Shown here piece by piece: positions 23,494 through 35,517 of a DNA stretch of 64,000 nucleotides. Position numbers and translations under genes: made by a program. Position 1 is the stretch's first letter, and the number at the start of each line of letters is the position of its first letter. The stretch comes from Batkoa obscura (taxonomy: Eukaryota > Entomophthoromycota > Entomophthoromycetes > Entomophthorales > Batkoaceae), in the NCBI GenBank assembly GCA_030770535.1, contig JASVEC010000018.1:682001-746000 (forward strand). The letters are read 5' to 3'. The notes under the pieces are model-generated. The model saw only the letters and a list, made by a program, of their open reading frames with translations. It searched no databases and was not told the origin of the DNA.

Positions 23494-25719
23494 TTAAGCA
23501 AAAGCTGCTTGAGGTTCATCTAGTGTTTCGCCTTTTGTGAATGCGGTGGAGCACTTAGCCATAGTAGGAGATGATCTAGCAATTGGATTAGTAAGATAGA
23601 AGTCACCTAATGGATTTAATAAAGCTCCAGAAGCTTTAGAATCTTTGGAAATTAATTGGCTTAATCCTAATAATGGTGAGATGCTTGTTGATTCAATTTC
23701 ATCATAACAGACTAAGGTTGGGGATACATCACTCATACGATCACGTAAAGCAACGATATCATCATAGGGTAATGTAGCTCCTGCAACTTCAGATAATGCA
23801 CGAATAATCTTCCAATCTTCACGGGAAGCTCCTGGAGGTGGAACTGCAGATCTTGTTTGTTGAGATCTTCCTTCAGTATTGACGTAAGTAGCATTCTTTT
23901 CAGTGTAGGCAGAGCCTGGTAAAATAACATCAGCATATTGTGCACCAACATCACCATGGTGACCTTGATAGACTACAAAGGCGCCCTTTGGAACATCTTT
24001 AGTGGTGATATTATCAGCATTTAATAAGTAAACAAGAGATGGCTCAGTTTGGTTAGCTGGGTTAGAAGAGTAACCTATATCAAGAGCAGCAGTGCGACTA
24101 GCATCACGTTGAAGTAAATTGTATCCATTCCATCCTTCTTGAATGAACTTGGATTGATATTTTTCAACTAGTTTGGCTATTTCTGAGAAAGTGGAAGCAG
24201 CATTATCAGATTCAGCAACTCCTGAACCAACAATAATCATAGGTTTCTTTGCTTCTGCTAAACGTTTGGCGAATTCACCCTTTCCTGATATAAGTTCAGA
24301 AATAGTGCTTGCATCACTTCCTAAATAACTGTAATCGCATGTAAGTTTAACTTCTTCTCCAATTAATGCTACGTCAAGCTGTCCGTTAATATATGATTTA
24401 CGAATTTTAGAGTTGATAATTGGTGCTTCATGACGTGGATTAGTACCAACAAGTAGAACTAAGTCAGCTTCTTCAATACCAAGAATTGAAGAGTTGAAAA
24501 TATAATTGGAACGGAAATCGGTTTCATAAACTGCTTTCTTATCTCCATTGTTTCCTTCTAATGTTAAGTTTTCTGATCCGAGTTTGTTGAATAAATCTTT
24601 AAGAGCAACTAAACTTTCAGCATCTGCAAGTTGTCCTGCAATGGCTTTAATACTTTTAGGATCAACTGATTTGATCTTAGATGCAATAATCTCTAAAGCA
24701 TCAGCCCATGTTGAAGGGGTAAAACGGGAACCTTCTCTAACCAATGGTAAAGTTAAACGTTGTCTCTTAAGACCATCATAAGCAAAACGAGTTTTATCTG
24801 AAATCCATTCTTCATTGACTTCTTCATTTAAACGTGGGAGGACACGCATAACTTCAGTACCACGAGAATCAACTCTGATATTGCTGCCCACAGCGTCCAT
24901 AACATCAATACTCTCAGTCTTTTTCAATTCCCAAGGACGAGCAGTCATAGCATATGGTTTTGAGGTCAATGCACCAACGGGACAAAGATCAATAATATTA
25001 CCAGACATTTCTGAGTTCAAAGTTTTTTCAATATAAGTGCCTATTTGCATGTCATTACCACGTCCAGAAGTCCCAAGTTCAGAAACGCCGGCAACTTCGT
25101 TAGCAAAACGTACACAACGAGTACAGTGAATACAACGAGTCATGATAGTCTTAACCAAAGGACCAAAGTTTTTATTTTCTACAGCACGTTTACCTGCAGG
25201 TTCAAGATAACGAGAACGATCGGAACCATATCTCATAGATTGATCTTGTAAGTCACATTCTCCTCCCTGATCGCAAACTGGACAATCTAAAGGATGATTA
25301 GAAAGTAAAAATTCCATAACACCCTCTCTAGCTTTCTTTACAAGCGGAGTATCAGTATGAACTTTCATACCCGGCATAATTGGGAAAGCGCATGAAGCAA
25401 CTGGTTTAGGAGATTTTTCAAGTTCAACTAAACACATACGACAATTACCAGCTACACCTAAACGTTCGTGATAGCAGAATCTTGGAATGTCAACTCCAGC
25501 TTTCTCACATGCTTGAATAAGTGCTGAGCCTTCTTCAACTTTAATAGAATTTCCATTTATAAAGATCTCTACTTCTTTTTTACTACTTTTTGAGGTGGAG
25601 AATTGTCTCAAACCTTTATTTAAAGATTAAAAAAAATTCATTTACCATTAATGATAGTTACCTTTACTAATGTGATTTATATAGCGTAATGATATCGATT
25701 TTGAATTTAAACGCATCAT
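23494..25719 (-). CDS. NDUFS1: NADH:ubiquinone oxidoreductase 75-kDa subunit (complex I, NDUFS1/NuoG)
   Basis: Iron-sulfur subunit of the peripheral arm of mitochondrial complex I; passes electrons from FMN towards ubiquinone. Exon 1 (25662-25719) encodes a presequence rich in Arg, Ser and Lys ([13 protein letters not shown]...). A 48-bp intron leads into one long exon (23494-25613). Cluster ligands are visible in order: the plant-type 2Fe-2S domain [18 protein letters not shown]; the His/Cys 4Fe-4S site with [20 protein letters not shown]; and the 4Fe-4S pair [10 protein letters not shown]...[11 protein letters not shown]. The molybdopterin-oxidoreductase-like domain fills the rest ([40 protein letters not shown]). 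About 720 residues, normal. Its presence shows an aerobic mitochondrion with complex I and rules out yeasts such as Saccharomyces. Confidence 0.97.
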
Positions 25720-26773
25720 GATTTGTATTGTAATTTATAAGTGGAAGCTTGACTTTGATTGCTTCAAAAGTACATACAGTTAAAAATTAAATCAATATAA
25801 TTTAGATTAAATAAATTTAATCTAATCTCTGCATCTTCATAGTCACTTGCTTTGATTGGTTACTTGATTTCGAGAAACAAATCATTTCGCATTTTTGTTT
25901 TTATGTTTTATTTGCTTCAGTTTTTTATTAGTCGATTTTTATAGTTAATTGGTTGGCTAAATTTTAAAGAATCAAATCAAAAATATAATCAATTTTGATC
26001 CATGATGAGATTATCAAAAGATTTTAGTGATTTTAACCGGCTTTTAAACTTAATATGATAAATTCTGAAGTTTAGCTAGATAAATACTATTTTATTTTAT
26101 TTTGAAATTAAATAAGGTTTAAATATTGATAATATTAAAGTACACATACAAAAAAAATGAATTTGCATCAATTTTTAACATTACAATAAGTCATTCTATG
26201 TGAAGTGATGTGGTTTTGAAATAAATTATTTTTTCTTGGTGGCTTATTTTAAAAATAATTTAATTTTAAAAAACATTTATGTGGGAAAATTCTTTTATCA
26301 TATTTTAGTGTACTTATTATAATGTAAAATAGAATAAAGTAAAATAACAGCTAATATTGAAGGATAAAAGGCACCTGCCTATATTGTTATTTCAATAAAA
26401 AACTTTAGCTAATAACTGTTAAAATCACATTTTATTTTTTATTACATTTATCTATCATAAATAGAAATAGAGTGCTACTGACTTAAACTTTGTAGATTCT
26501 TTAAAAAAAGTAGTTTAGAAACAATAAGTTAGCTATTAAATTTTTTAGTTATTTTACGATAAAAATGAATTATGATATACTTACGATTTATACAACACTT
26601 TGTAAAACAGTCATATTACAATAGTAAAAAATCAATGAGTTTAAAATTTATAAAAATTAACCTTATTCGATTATAATATAGCTTTACAAGTTAGATTTAT
26701 TTGGCATATAATATCGTGTTAAAGTTACCACTATCCTAAGTTAATAGTGTGTTGTTGTACTTTCGAATGAATA

Positions 26774-26875
26774 ATATGGGGCTATTTTTTTAATATCATT
26801 ATTTTTCCATTTTAAGCGCTATTTGAATAGAAAGATTGTAGTAAAATTCTTAAACACAAAAATACATCCCCATAT
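26774..26875 (-). repeat. MITE-like repeat, copy 2
   Basis: Reverse orientation. Starts ATATGGGGCTATTTTTTTAA, carries TTTTAAGCGCTATTTGAATA in the centre and ends ACAAAAATACATCCCCATAT. Well preserved on its 3' side. Confidence 0.8.
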
Positions 26876-27076
26876 CTATATTATAAAATAATAAAATCGT
26901 AAAGAAGATTATTTATATTATCATTTGAATTAACATATATGATTAAACACAATATTTATAGTGAATGAAATATTGAATTAGATCAATTTTAAATATTGCT
27001 ATTTTAAATATTTTGCATTTTTTTTAATAAAAAAGTGTAGCATGTAAATATCTAGATGAGGAAAGGTGTTTATAGA

Positions 27077-27182
27077 ATATGGGGATGTATTTTTGTGTTT
27101 AAGAATTTTACTACAATTTTTCCACTCAAATAGCGCTTAAAAAGTGGAAAAAATAATGAAATCAAAAAAAACACTCCCATAT
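27077..27182 (+). repeat. MITE-like repeat, copy 3 (near consensus)
   Basis: Begins ATATGGGGATGTATTTTTGT, contains TTTTTCCACTCAAATAGCGC and TGGAAAAAATAATGAAATCA, and ends AAAAACACTCCCATAT. One of the best-preserved copies; 200 bp from copy 2 in opposite orientation. Confidence 0.85.
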
Positions 27183-27380
27183 CATGTTTGGGTATTAGCC
27201 TTTTAATATTTATTTAGCATTGGAAATGATTAAACAAAGTGATTCCTCGTATTTTTAAAAAAAAAGCATATATGAATAGTTATAAACATCCTAAAAATAC
27301 CACAAAATTATTAAAAATGCAAAATTCAGTTAATAAAAAATATTAAAAAGTGTGATACTTTATTATTTTAAAGAAAACGT

Positions 27381-30269
27381 TTAAAGTTCAAAGACGACAT
27401 CTTTAAAGAGATATAAAACACCAACTCTAGTAGTAGAGACTGTAGACCAACGAGGCATATGTTCATTGATCTCTTGAACAGCTGGGATGAACTTTGGATC
27501 ATCATAGAAGCATGAAATGCCTAATTTAATAATAGCTGGGAATGTATTATTTTTTAAATAATCAAAAGATACTTCGAATGGGAAATTGTAATCTCTTCTC
27601 ATTAAAACAATTTCGTTTTGGTTATAACTGTCTATAACTAACCTCTCATTTTTATTTTTAGAATTAATTGTCTTAATGGCTATATTTGTGACATCTTGTT
27701 TATAAAAACTTAATAAGCATATATTACTTCTGTATGCGTTAAGTTGAACCCTTAGTTTAAGGTCATTATTATCTGATGTACCTTTTTTTAAAGTAGCATT
27801 AATAAGTTTGTAATTCTCAATTGGAAAGATAGGCTCAGGGGCAGAATAGTGATAAACATATTGATCTCCAATAGGCTTAATACTCGATAAAGGATTATCT
27901 TTTGCAGATGGAATACTGTTAATGATTTCTTTTAAATAAGAAGTAGAAGTAATTGAACCGTAAGAGTTATCATTACTATCAAAACTAAACGGATCTATAT
28001 TTTCTCTCATTAAATTACATCCAATTTCCTCTGAAATACATTTATTTTGTCCAATTTGAAATACTAATGGTGCTTTTTCATTCACTGGGAAACTAAAAAA
28101 TACTGAAATTGAGATGATGATCCATATAACTAAAAAGGTAATCATCATCTTAATCGGAATTCTCTTAATTACTTTTGGTATTAAATTGATTGATATTAAA
28201 GTAGATACTCCCCCCAAGCTTGAAATAAAATAATAAACAACAGTCTTTTTGCCGCCAGTTGGGATTGTTTGTGTTAATCCTGCTAATACCGCTATTACTA
28301 TTTCTTGGAAAAATAAATTGGACAATATTATAATTAAAAATAGTAATAAATTATTAAAAACATCAACATAGCGGTTATATTTGTTATTACTATAGATGAT
28401 ATCATTGGAAGCAACATCATTGGAGGCTCTACCATTAGAGATATCGTCATTAGAGCTATTGTCACTTAAATTCATAGCACATTTCTTATAATTATTAATA
28501 CTTAAGCTTGGATAATTATACTTAAATAATAAACCATGTATTGTTGAATATATAAAATTAAATATAGATAGGATGCTCAAAAAATATAATGGACCTAATC
28601 CTTTAGTCAATAGTACAATATTAAGGATGTTACAGACCAACCAAAATATACCACTTGATTGGATTAAAATAGGCTCAATCAAATCCAATTGTCGGCCATT
28701 TTCATACCACGACCATAAATAAATTGCTACACTCAAGCATACTAATCCAAGGAATGTATAAGATCCAAACACATAATCTGATTTGCTATGTGCTGCCATA
28801 CCTTCACCGCTAACCCAAAAGTAATTGGATGCAACTGCCAAGGCGACATAAAATAAAGTACCTACTATAATGGCAATAAGTCCACGAAGAATAGGGAGAA
28901 ATGTGAATCTTATAGTTAGAGATAAATTATTTTCATTCTTGTTTAAATTAAGATAAACAGTTTTAATTATAATAAGTACAATTGAAATAAATTGCAAAGT
29001 TGCTACTATTGAGCATATTATAATATACGACTTGAATGAGTAAACCTCTGAAAAATAACCTAAAACATCAAAAAATACACCTCCATCTTCTGAGTCGCCC
29101 AGCTTATCAATTTCGTTTGATTTCCCTAAAGTACTGATTGCTGAACACACGGTCTCACCAAATACTTTGAGTGATTCAAAATGCATGTTAGAAGCATCAT
29201 CTTTATAAGTATGATAAAACGCTCTATTTGAATAAATAGCAAAGTCTACTCCTGGAATATTAGCAGCATTATAGATTTGAAAATCCGTGTTAGAATTCAC
29301 TACTCTTAATTTAAAGCCGGTAAATGCAATAACTGAACTATGTGGATGGGGTGTCTTTGAAAATGCCTTATTAATTATATTACTTGAAGATTGGAATATC
29401 ATTCCTCTGTTTCCAATACCTGAGGCTTCCATATTAATAAATCCCTTAACATCATTTTTCCATTCATGTAATAAAAATGCTTTTGATCCAAGCATTCCCT
29501 TTTCTTCTCCAGAATTAAAGTGGTAAATAAGGTCAACAGTTTTTGGTGGATTCAATATGCTTAATCTTAATGACTCTAATAATGACACTACTGAAATGCC
29601 ATCATCGCTTGCACCATGACTAGTTGATTGTGAATCATGATGGGCAGATAAAAGTAAGGCTGGCTTTCCATAACTTTTGATAGTATTGTTACTATTCTTG
29701 TTATTCGGTAAAGTAAATGAAAGTGGATGAACCCTTACTAAAATGTTACTTGATTCAAAATAGGTAGTGTGAAAACCACTTCTTGATGTAATTTTACTTA
29801 ATGTTTTTTCAGCTAATGTACTAGTTCGACGATCAAAATCTACTTCAACTATATTTTTCTCATATAACTTCATGGATAACTCTTGTAAAGCTTCAGTGTA
29901 GGATAGAATATAACTTTCTACATCTTTTATCTCATCGGTGTTATAGGAATGTACCTTGGTACCGAATCTCATCAAATGGGAATACGCAAAATCAGTGTTA
30001 AATTCGTTATATTTCCTTAATTCATCAAAATTAAATTTATACTTATAAATATTATCCTCAGTCTCAATCGCTGGTAAACTTATCTTATTGTTTAAAAAAT
30101 TATTTTGCCACTCTTTCCAATAGCTTGGCGATTTCTCTGACAATGTTAAAAAGTTTAGCATAAGCTGAAAGGTAGAGATGTAGATTATCACAGCTAAACA
30201 GAACGTTGTGACTGAAATATATCTTTTAAAAAAGTTTAAAATTTTATCCTTAAAGATACTGTTATACAT
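27381..30269 (-). CDS. PFF1: Pff1-like vacuolar membrane metalloprotease (M28 family), paralog A
   Basis: Zn-dependent aminopeptidase-fold enzyme of the vacuolar membrane; substrates are not established. A single open frame of 962 residues: one N-terminal membrane anchor (residues ~18-42), a luminal M28 peptidase domain (~100-380), eight or so hydrophobic helices (~410-740) with a polar loop, and a C-terminal beta-rich luminal domain. Metal and catalytic motifs are visible: LLLSAHHDSQSTSHGASDDG (His and bridging Asp), NSGEEKGMLGSKAF (Glu pair), EASGIGNRGM, and AFYHTYKDDASN (His). All M28 ligands appear present, so it should be active. A closely similar paralog lies 25 kb away on the same strand (52936-55932). 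No intron is needed. Confidence 0.9.
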   Translation of the reverse strand: MYNSIFKDKILNFFKRYISVTTFCLAVIIYISTFQLMLNFLTLSEKSPSYWKEWQNNFLNNKISLPAIETEDNIYKYKFNFDELRKYNEFNTDFAYSHLMRFGTKVHSYNTDEIKDVESYILSYTEALQELSMKLYEKNIVEVDFDRRTSTLAEKTLSKITSRSGFHTTYFESSNILVRVHPLSFTLPNNKNSNNTIKSYGKPALLLSAHHDSQSTSHGASDDGISVVSLLESLRLSILNPPKTVDLIYHFNSGEEKGMLGSKAFLLHEWKNDVKGFINMEASGIGNRGMIFQSSSNIINKAFSKTPHPHSSVIAFTGFKLRVVNSNTDFQIYNAANIPGVDFAIYSNRAFYHTYKDDASNMHFESLKVFGETVCSAISTLGKSNEIDKLGDSEDGGVFFDVLGYFSEVYSFKSYIIICSIVATLQFISIVLIIIKTVYLNLNKNENNLSLTIRFTFLPILRGLIAIIVGTLFYVALAVASNYFWVSGEGMAAHSKSDYVFGSYTFLGLVCLSVAIYLWSWYENGRQLDLIEPILIQSSGIFWLVCNILNIVLLTKGLGPLYFLSILSIFNFIYSTIHGLLFKYNYPSLSINNYKKCAMNLSDNSSNDDISNGRASNDVASNDIIYSNNKYNRYVDVFNNLLLFLIIILSNLFFQEIVIAVLAGLTQTIPTGGKKTVVYYFISSLGGVSTLISINLIPKVIKRIPIKMMITFLVIWIIISISVFFSFPVNEKAPLVFQIGQNKCISEEIGCNLMRENIDPFSFDSNDNSYGSITSTSYLKEIINSIPSAKDNPLSSIKPIGDQYVYHYSAPEPIFPIENYKLINATLKKGTSDNNDLKLRVQLNAYRSNICLLSFYKQDVTNIAIKTINSKNKNERLVIDSYNQNEIVLMRRDYNFPFEVSFDYLKNNTFPAIIKLGISCFYDDPKFIPAVQEINEHMPRWSTVSTTRVGVLYLFKDVVFEL

Positions 30270-30396
30270 TTCACTTTCTAATTATCGTTTTTTAGTCCTA
30301 TTCTAAGATACAATAGATTATTTTGTATTGCTTTTTTTATAGAAATTCCTCCTTTATATACTATTTTTTTATCATCAACCAATTTTTTTCAAAACT

Positions 30397-30880
30397 GAAC
30401 ATTTAATTTACCTTATTGTAGAACATTTATTTTATTTTAATGTCGAACACTTCCTTTATTTTAACATAAAATATCGAAGTTTATTTGATTGCGGATATTA
30501 TGTTTATTATAATTTATCAATTTAATTTATTGGAATTTAACGTAGTTTATTCGTCTTAATATTGGACATTTGATTATCACAATTTAGAATATTTCATCTT
30601 TTACGATATCAAATATTTGATTTATAATTGAAGATAGTCTATTTATTATAATGTTAAGAATTTAATTGATTGTAACGTAAGATAGTTTATTTATCATGGC
30701 TCTAGGTGTTTAGCTTATCGCAATATTGAATATTTTCTTCAATGTAGATTTTTCTCGTTATAAAAAAGTAAATTACTTATTTTAATATCAACATTTCGTT
30801 TAATGTAATTTTGGGCCTATAATTTGTCCAATATAAACATTTTGTCTATTATAGTATCGAACGTTTAATTTAAATATGAG
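30397..30880. repeat. Old degenerate tandem array, unit about 24 bp
   Basis: Roughly twenty head-to-tail units can be laid out by eye, each resembling GAACATTTAATTTATTATAA plus a few bases ending in ATC or ATT. Examples are GAACATTTATTTTATTTTAA, GGACATTTGATTATCACAAT, GAATATTTCATCTTTTACGA and GAACGTTTAATTTAAATATG. GAAC/GAAT starts recur every 19-31 bases. Heavily mutated, so an old minisatellite. It begins about 130 bp upstream of the Pff1 paralog A start. Confidence 0.6.
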
Positions 30881-31032
30881 AACTAACTCTTACCTGTTGT
30901 TAGACTAAATCGGAACCTTACTATTTTGAACTTAATAAATTATTAAACCCAAGGACATAATGTGAAAGCAATGGATTAAATTTGGTATAGTTTCTATAAA
31001 GTAGGGAGTTCCGATTGTTATGTTCTTTTAGA

Positions 31033-31139
31033 ATATGGGTGTGGTTTTTTTTTATTTCATCAGTTTTTCCATTTTTTAAACATATTTGAGCGGAAAAATT
31101 GTTAATAAAGTTCTTAAACACAAAAATATATCCCTATAT
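31033..31139 (-). repeat. MITE-like repeat, copy 4
   Basis: Reverse orientation. Starts ATATGGGTGTGGTTTTTTTT, contains TTTTTCCATTTTTTAAACAT and AAACACAAAAATATATCCCT. The central GCGC palindrome is lost. Confidence 0.75.
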
Positions 31140-31912
31140 ATTTTAATTTTAATAAAATAAAGTTAAGAAAGCGGGAGTGGTATACCCGATAGAAAGAAAT
31201 ACAATGAATTAAACTTTCGAAAGTACACTTGCTTCCTATATTATCATTTATTTTAAGATAAAAATTCTACAAATAAGCTTATGAATGGAACATCTAGAAA
31301 CAAATTTTGGAACATAATTCAATAACTTAGAATTTTAAATCTGTTTAAGCTAGTATTTTTTTTAATTTCATTACTTTTTTTAATTGTAAATTATTTTTTT
31401 ATATAAAAAGTTAATATCTATCGTTTAAAAATGCTTACTAAATAAAAAATTATTTTATTAAATAAGATTTTTTAAAAGTAAAGATAATAATAGTATTTTA
31501 TATTAAATAAATATAATATTAATGTTAATATTAATGATTTATTTATGAATTTTTTGAATACTATACTAAACTGGGTTTCTTAATTTATATTAAATTAATT
31601 ACATTAAATTTTTTAAATATGTTAGTCACTTTAATTTCAATCTTCAACATATATATTTGATAATACACAATATTATAACTCATACAAGTTTAACTTTTTT
31701 AAACTTTATCAACTATTGTAAATTAGTTGCAATTAGTAACAATAACTTTTCAACTCATTAAATATTTTTATTTTAATACTAAAAATAATAAGTAAAAATA
31801 ATAAGTAAAAATAATCTTCTCCTATTTTATTGTGATCTCATCTTTCGACCCATATTAACTATTATAAATCATTTTAAAATCTAAAAAAAGTTTATAAATA
31901 TTACAATTCTAA

Positions 31913-34518
31913 TTAATAAAAATACTTACTTAAATTTGTATAATTCCTATTCAATGTATTTAGAAATAAATTAATGAAATTTTGAAATTTATAAAAATTT
32001 TGAATTTTAAATTGAATCCTTTTTAATTTGAAATGTATTATTAATACTAATTCCAAGTCTTCATTCTCATAATACTTAATAATTTGGATGCTATTTGCTT
32101 CATTACTGTTAATATGGTTTATGTTATTGTCTATCTTATTACTGTTATTATCAATATTATTTTCAACTTCTTTGTTATACTCATCAATTATATTGTTACG
32201 ATAACTAATATCAATAAAGTAAAATTGATTAATTAATACATTATTCAGTAAACAGACCAATGTATCTATATCAAAAGCCTTAAAATTATACTCAAAAGTA
32301 CACTCAAATGTTGTAGAAATCAACTGAAATAAAGTGATTTTATTTAATTCCGTTAATTTAAATAAAATTAAATTAGATTGAAATGTATAATTTTTATTAT
32401 TGTAATTCAATAATTGATACGAAAAATTTAATTGATATTGTAGATTTGAATTGATCGTTAATTGATTTATTGCCTGTTTTTTATTTAATTGAATTTTTAG
32501 ATAAACAATTTTACTTTCTTGACATTTTATAATTTCTTGATTCTTTTCATATTGTATATAATAAATTAAATAATCTTGATTATTAATCATCGATGATTCA
32601 TTTTCATTACAAATTAAATTAATAATAGCTTTAATATTATATATTGAAAAACTAAACATTTAAAATTAAAAAATTTAATTTAATTTCAATAATTGACTTA
32701 CTTAGATTCATTTGTAACCTTGATTTTCAACCAAAAATTCAATTCCTCTTTTTTATAATATTCTATTTTTTCAATCTTTAAATAATTCAACGTAGAATTG
32801 GCTTGATTAATTAATAAGTTCCCCAATAATAAATCCGAATAATTACTGTTGTTATTAATATTACTTTCTTTATTATTTTCTATTAATTCATTAAATGTAT
32901 TTCTATTACAAATTTCATTGAAAATTATTATTGAATCATTTAACAATTTTTTTTTAAGTTGAATTTGAGATTGAATATATTGAATATCATTAACCATCAT
33001 CTCTCTCTTTTCCTGTATTTGATTTAGTACTTGTTGTTGAATTTTATTATTATTATTATTATTAATTTCATCCAAAATCTTATTATTTTTATTCTTTGTC
33101 TCCAACCAATAGATGAGTTCATTGAAATTAAGTAATGATAAAAAGGGACTGAAGTGTTGATTATAAATAGTAACTATAAATTCATTCCAAATAAAAAGAA
33201 GGTTCTCTAATTTTAATGTTAGTTTTTGAATACTTTGATTCTTATTTATTAAATAAATAATATCATTACAATAAATAAATAGTTTAAATTCATTATTTAT
33301 ATTTAAAGATCTTGAAAAAAGATCTTGAATATTATCGAATTGAAATAAAGGAGGGCTAATTAAACGATTATCTTGATTTTCAAAATAATAAATGGAATTG
33401 TTATTAGTTATAATATATCCTTGAATATAATCAAAATCTATCTTCTTGTCATTAACTAGTACTTTTTCTATCTTTTCATTCCTTGACAGTTTAATAATAC
33501 TTTGTGTGGATTGAATTTCAAATTGAATAATAGTTTGTAATTTTAATTCATTCTTTTCATTGTTATTACTAATCAAACAATATTTTTGTTGATTAAATTG
33601 AACAACAGAATAATAATAATGACTATTATTATTTATATTTTTATCAATAAACTGAACTTTACGATGTTTTAAATCATAGTTAATTAATGATGAAAAGTAA
33701 GATAAATAATTACAGTTGTTACACTGATATGAAAAGACGAAATTAATAAATAAATTGTTTTTTAATAAGCTTAATTGTAGTTGATACAAATAACCTAAAT
33801 GTTGAATTTCTTTTTTTAATGAAAATTTATAATCCATTTTCATTTTAATTTCATTTTGTTTAATATCGAATGTGATTATTCTTATATGTTGCATCTTCTT
33901 ATAGTTTAATATTATTGTTGGTATTGGACTGTTATTTTTTATTAATTATTACATATAAAAGGTAATAAATGAAATTACCTATTATCATCGATAGAATTCA
34001 TTTTAAATAAAACTAATTCAATATCTTCATAATTATCTAATAAAATTGAAATTAGTCATTTTTTTATTGTCTATAATGAGCTTACCTTGTTGATAATTTT
34101 CTAGAGTATATTTGAAATTAGAATCATTTTTTAATTCAAAGCTAGTTTTATTAAGATTGATACTATTGTCAATCTTAATCTCGTCAACTTCTCCATTTTT
34201 TAAATAAAACAAATTAAGATCCAAATAGCTTTCTTTATCTACTTCGTTATATAGTTCTAGCTTAACCAACGTATTCTCATTCTCTTCATTTTGAGGAACA
34301 GTAGTATAAATCAGATGCTTCTCCTGCCTATTAACACTAGAATTCAACTTCTTCCTTTTATTCTTCCGAATTATTTCCTCTTCCTCTTCCTCTTCAATAC
34401 CCTTTTTACATTGATGGTTGATTAAATAGTATGGTATCTTAGGTATATTTCCAAAGCTTTCTTCATTTCTCGTTGTATAAAACTTAAACATTAAAAAAAG
34501 AGTATTCTCATTTCTCAC
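31913..34518 (-). CDS. Divergent FANCB/FAAP100-like protein (candidate Fanconi core-complex scaffold)
   Basis: Four exons, about 820 residues; the reading uses introns of ~50 bp near 34035-34085, 33921-33970 (joining DDN to SPIPTIILNYKKM) and 32650-32700. The N-terminal two thirds are strand-rich and propeller-like (FDIKQNEIKMKMDYKF, IIQFEIQSTQSIIKLS). A coiled coil follows (QIQEKREMMVNDIQYIQSQI...LKKKLLNDSIIIFNEIC), then a beta-sandwich-like stretch starting LKIKVTNESNFSIYNIKAII, then LVCLLNNVLI and a final LVLIIHFKLKRIQFKIQNFY followed by NFINLFLNTL. From memory, human FAAP100 and FANCB share this order: propeller, coiled coil, a sandwich with V-x-N-x-S-x-F-S, a WLL-type helix, and a late ILIIYS...F...NLI..FL segment; both are about 860-880 residues. 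Individual identity is low and the protein is Asn/Ile-rich, so this is a hypothesis. Confidence 0.35.
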
Positions 34519-34743
34519 TCAATTTTTTCCAAAAAACTCAAAACTCTTCTAAAAAGCCCTCTACCAATAAAACTCCACTTCCCAAAATTTCCAATAATGG
34601 CCACGTAACAAATAATTCTCATAAATCATCCATCAAGTCATTCATGAATTTATCTTTTTTATTGCAATTCAATAATCCTTAAAATTCAATTTCCTTCCTT
34701 TTTCCTAAGTTTATTTTTAATATTTCTTTTCATTTTATATAAA

Positions 34744-35205
34744 ATGTTACCTGTAAAACAACATCTCGATCAACACAGCAATGGTACCCCCATCATCCTC
34801 GAAGATGCGGCTCAAGCATTAGCCCATTATCCCCATGCACGTAAGCACAATGGCTTAATTTATATATCTGGTATTAGCAGTCGTCGAGAAGACAATAGTT
34901 ATGAAGGGGTTACTGTGCAACCTGATGGTACTAAGTTCCTTGATATTAAATTACAAACTTCAGCAGTCCTAAAAAATATTGAAAAAATACTTAAAAAAGC
35001 GCATGGTACCTTAGATAATGTGATTGATTTAACTGTTTTTTTAACAGATATGAAATATTATCAAGAGTTTAATCAAGTTTATAATCAATTTTTTAAAAAG
35101 GAAACGGGACCGAGTAGAACTACTGTGGCTGTGTATCAGTTGCCTAATCCAGATCTTTTGATTGAAATTAAGGCCATCGCTTCTGATCCTCATTTTAACA
35201 AATAA
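34744..35205 (+). CDS. RidA-family protein, 2-aminomuconate deaminase type
   Basis: RidA/YjgF-fold trimer; the nearest subgroup hydrolyses 2-aminomuconate in tryptophan/anthranilate-type catabolism. A single exon of 153 residues. Diagnostic stretches are AHYPHARKHNGLIYISGISS, RREDNSYEGV, FLDIKLQTSAVLKNIEKILK, DLTVFLTDMKYYQEFNQVYN, GPSRTTVAVYQLPNPDLLIE and IKAIA. The GPSRTTVAV arginine is the ligand-binding Arg of the family. The ISSRREDN segment fits the aminomuconate deaminase branch rather than housekeeping RidA/Mmf1. The upstream neighbour is divergent. A Bna7-like kynurenine formamidase lies 12 kb downstream. Exact substrate is inferred. Confidence 0.8.
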   Translation: MLPVKQHLDQHSNGTPIILEDAAQALAHYPHARKHNGLIYISGISSRREDNSYEGVTVQPDGTKFLDIKLQTSAVLKNIEKILKKAHGTLDNVIDLTVFLTDMKYYQEFNQVYNQFFKKETGPSRTTVAVYQLPNPDLLIEIKAIASDPHFNK

Positions 35206-35517
35206 AAATTGCTGTTATTTATTTTTTTTGTTTTATGTTCTATTTAAATTTTACTGTTATTTTCAATAGCATCCTTTCATAAACCAGATGACGTCATTGT
35301 CTTTGATTATTACACCATTCTATATTAATTTAGTTCAGTAACAAATTCAAGTAGTAACAGTAACTGAAAGAAAATAATATCATTGAATTCCTAATCATTC
35401 AAATCAGTGGTGAAACAAGAATAAAGAAATAAAAACCCAAAATGTAGGTTGAACTATTTATTACTTGTTTTACTTTATAATTTTCTTATAAAACATAATA
35501 ATAACAAATGACTTCAT
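35206..35517. other. Intergenic spacer
   Basis: 312 bp between two plus-strand genes; presumably the DUG2 promoter. Nothing specific recognised. Confidence 0.4.

Larger units (their letters stand above)
25720..27380. other. Long intergenic region with two MITE-like copies
   Basis: About 1.7 kb between the complex I gene and the 3' end of the first Pff1 gene. It holds two copies of the ~105-bp repeat in opposite orientation. No coding homology. Confidence 0.5.
30270..31912. other. Upstream region of paralog A: tandem array, one MITE-like copy, no gene
   Basis: Contains the degenerate ~24-bp array at 30397-30880 and one repeat copy at 31033-31139. The remaining ~800 bp is extreme A+T with short direct repeats such as AAATAATAAGTAA near 31790-31810. 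No coding signal. Confidence 0.5.
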
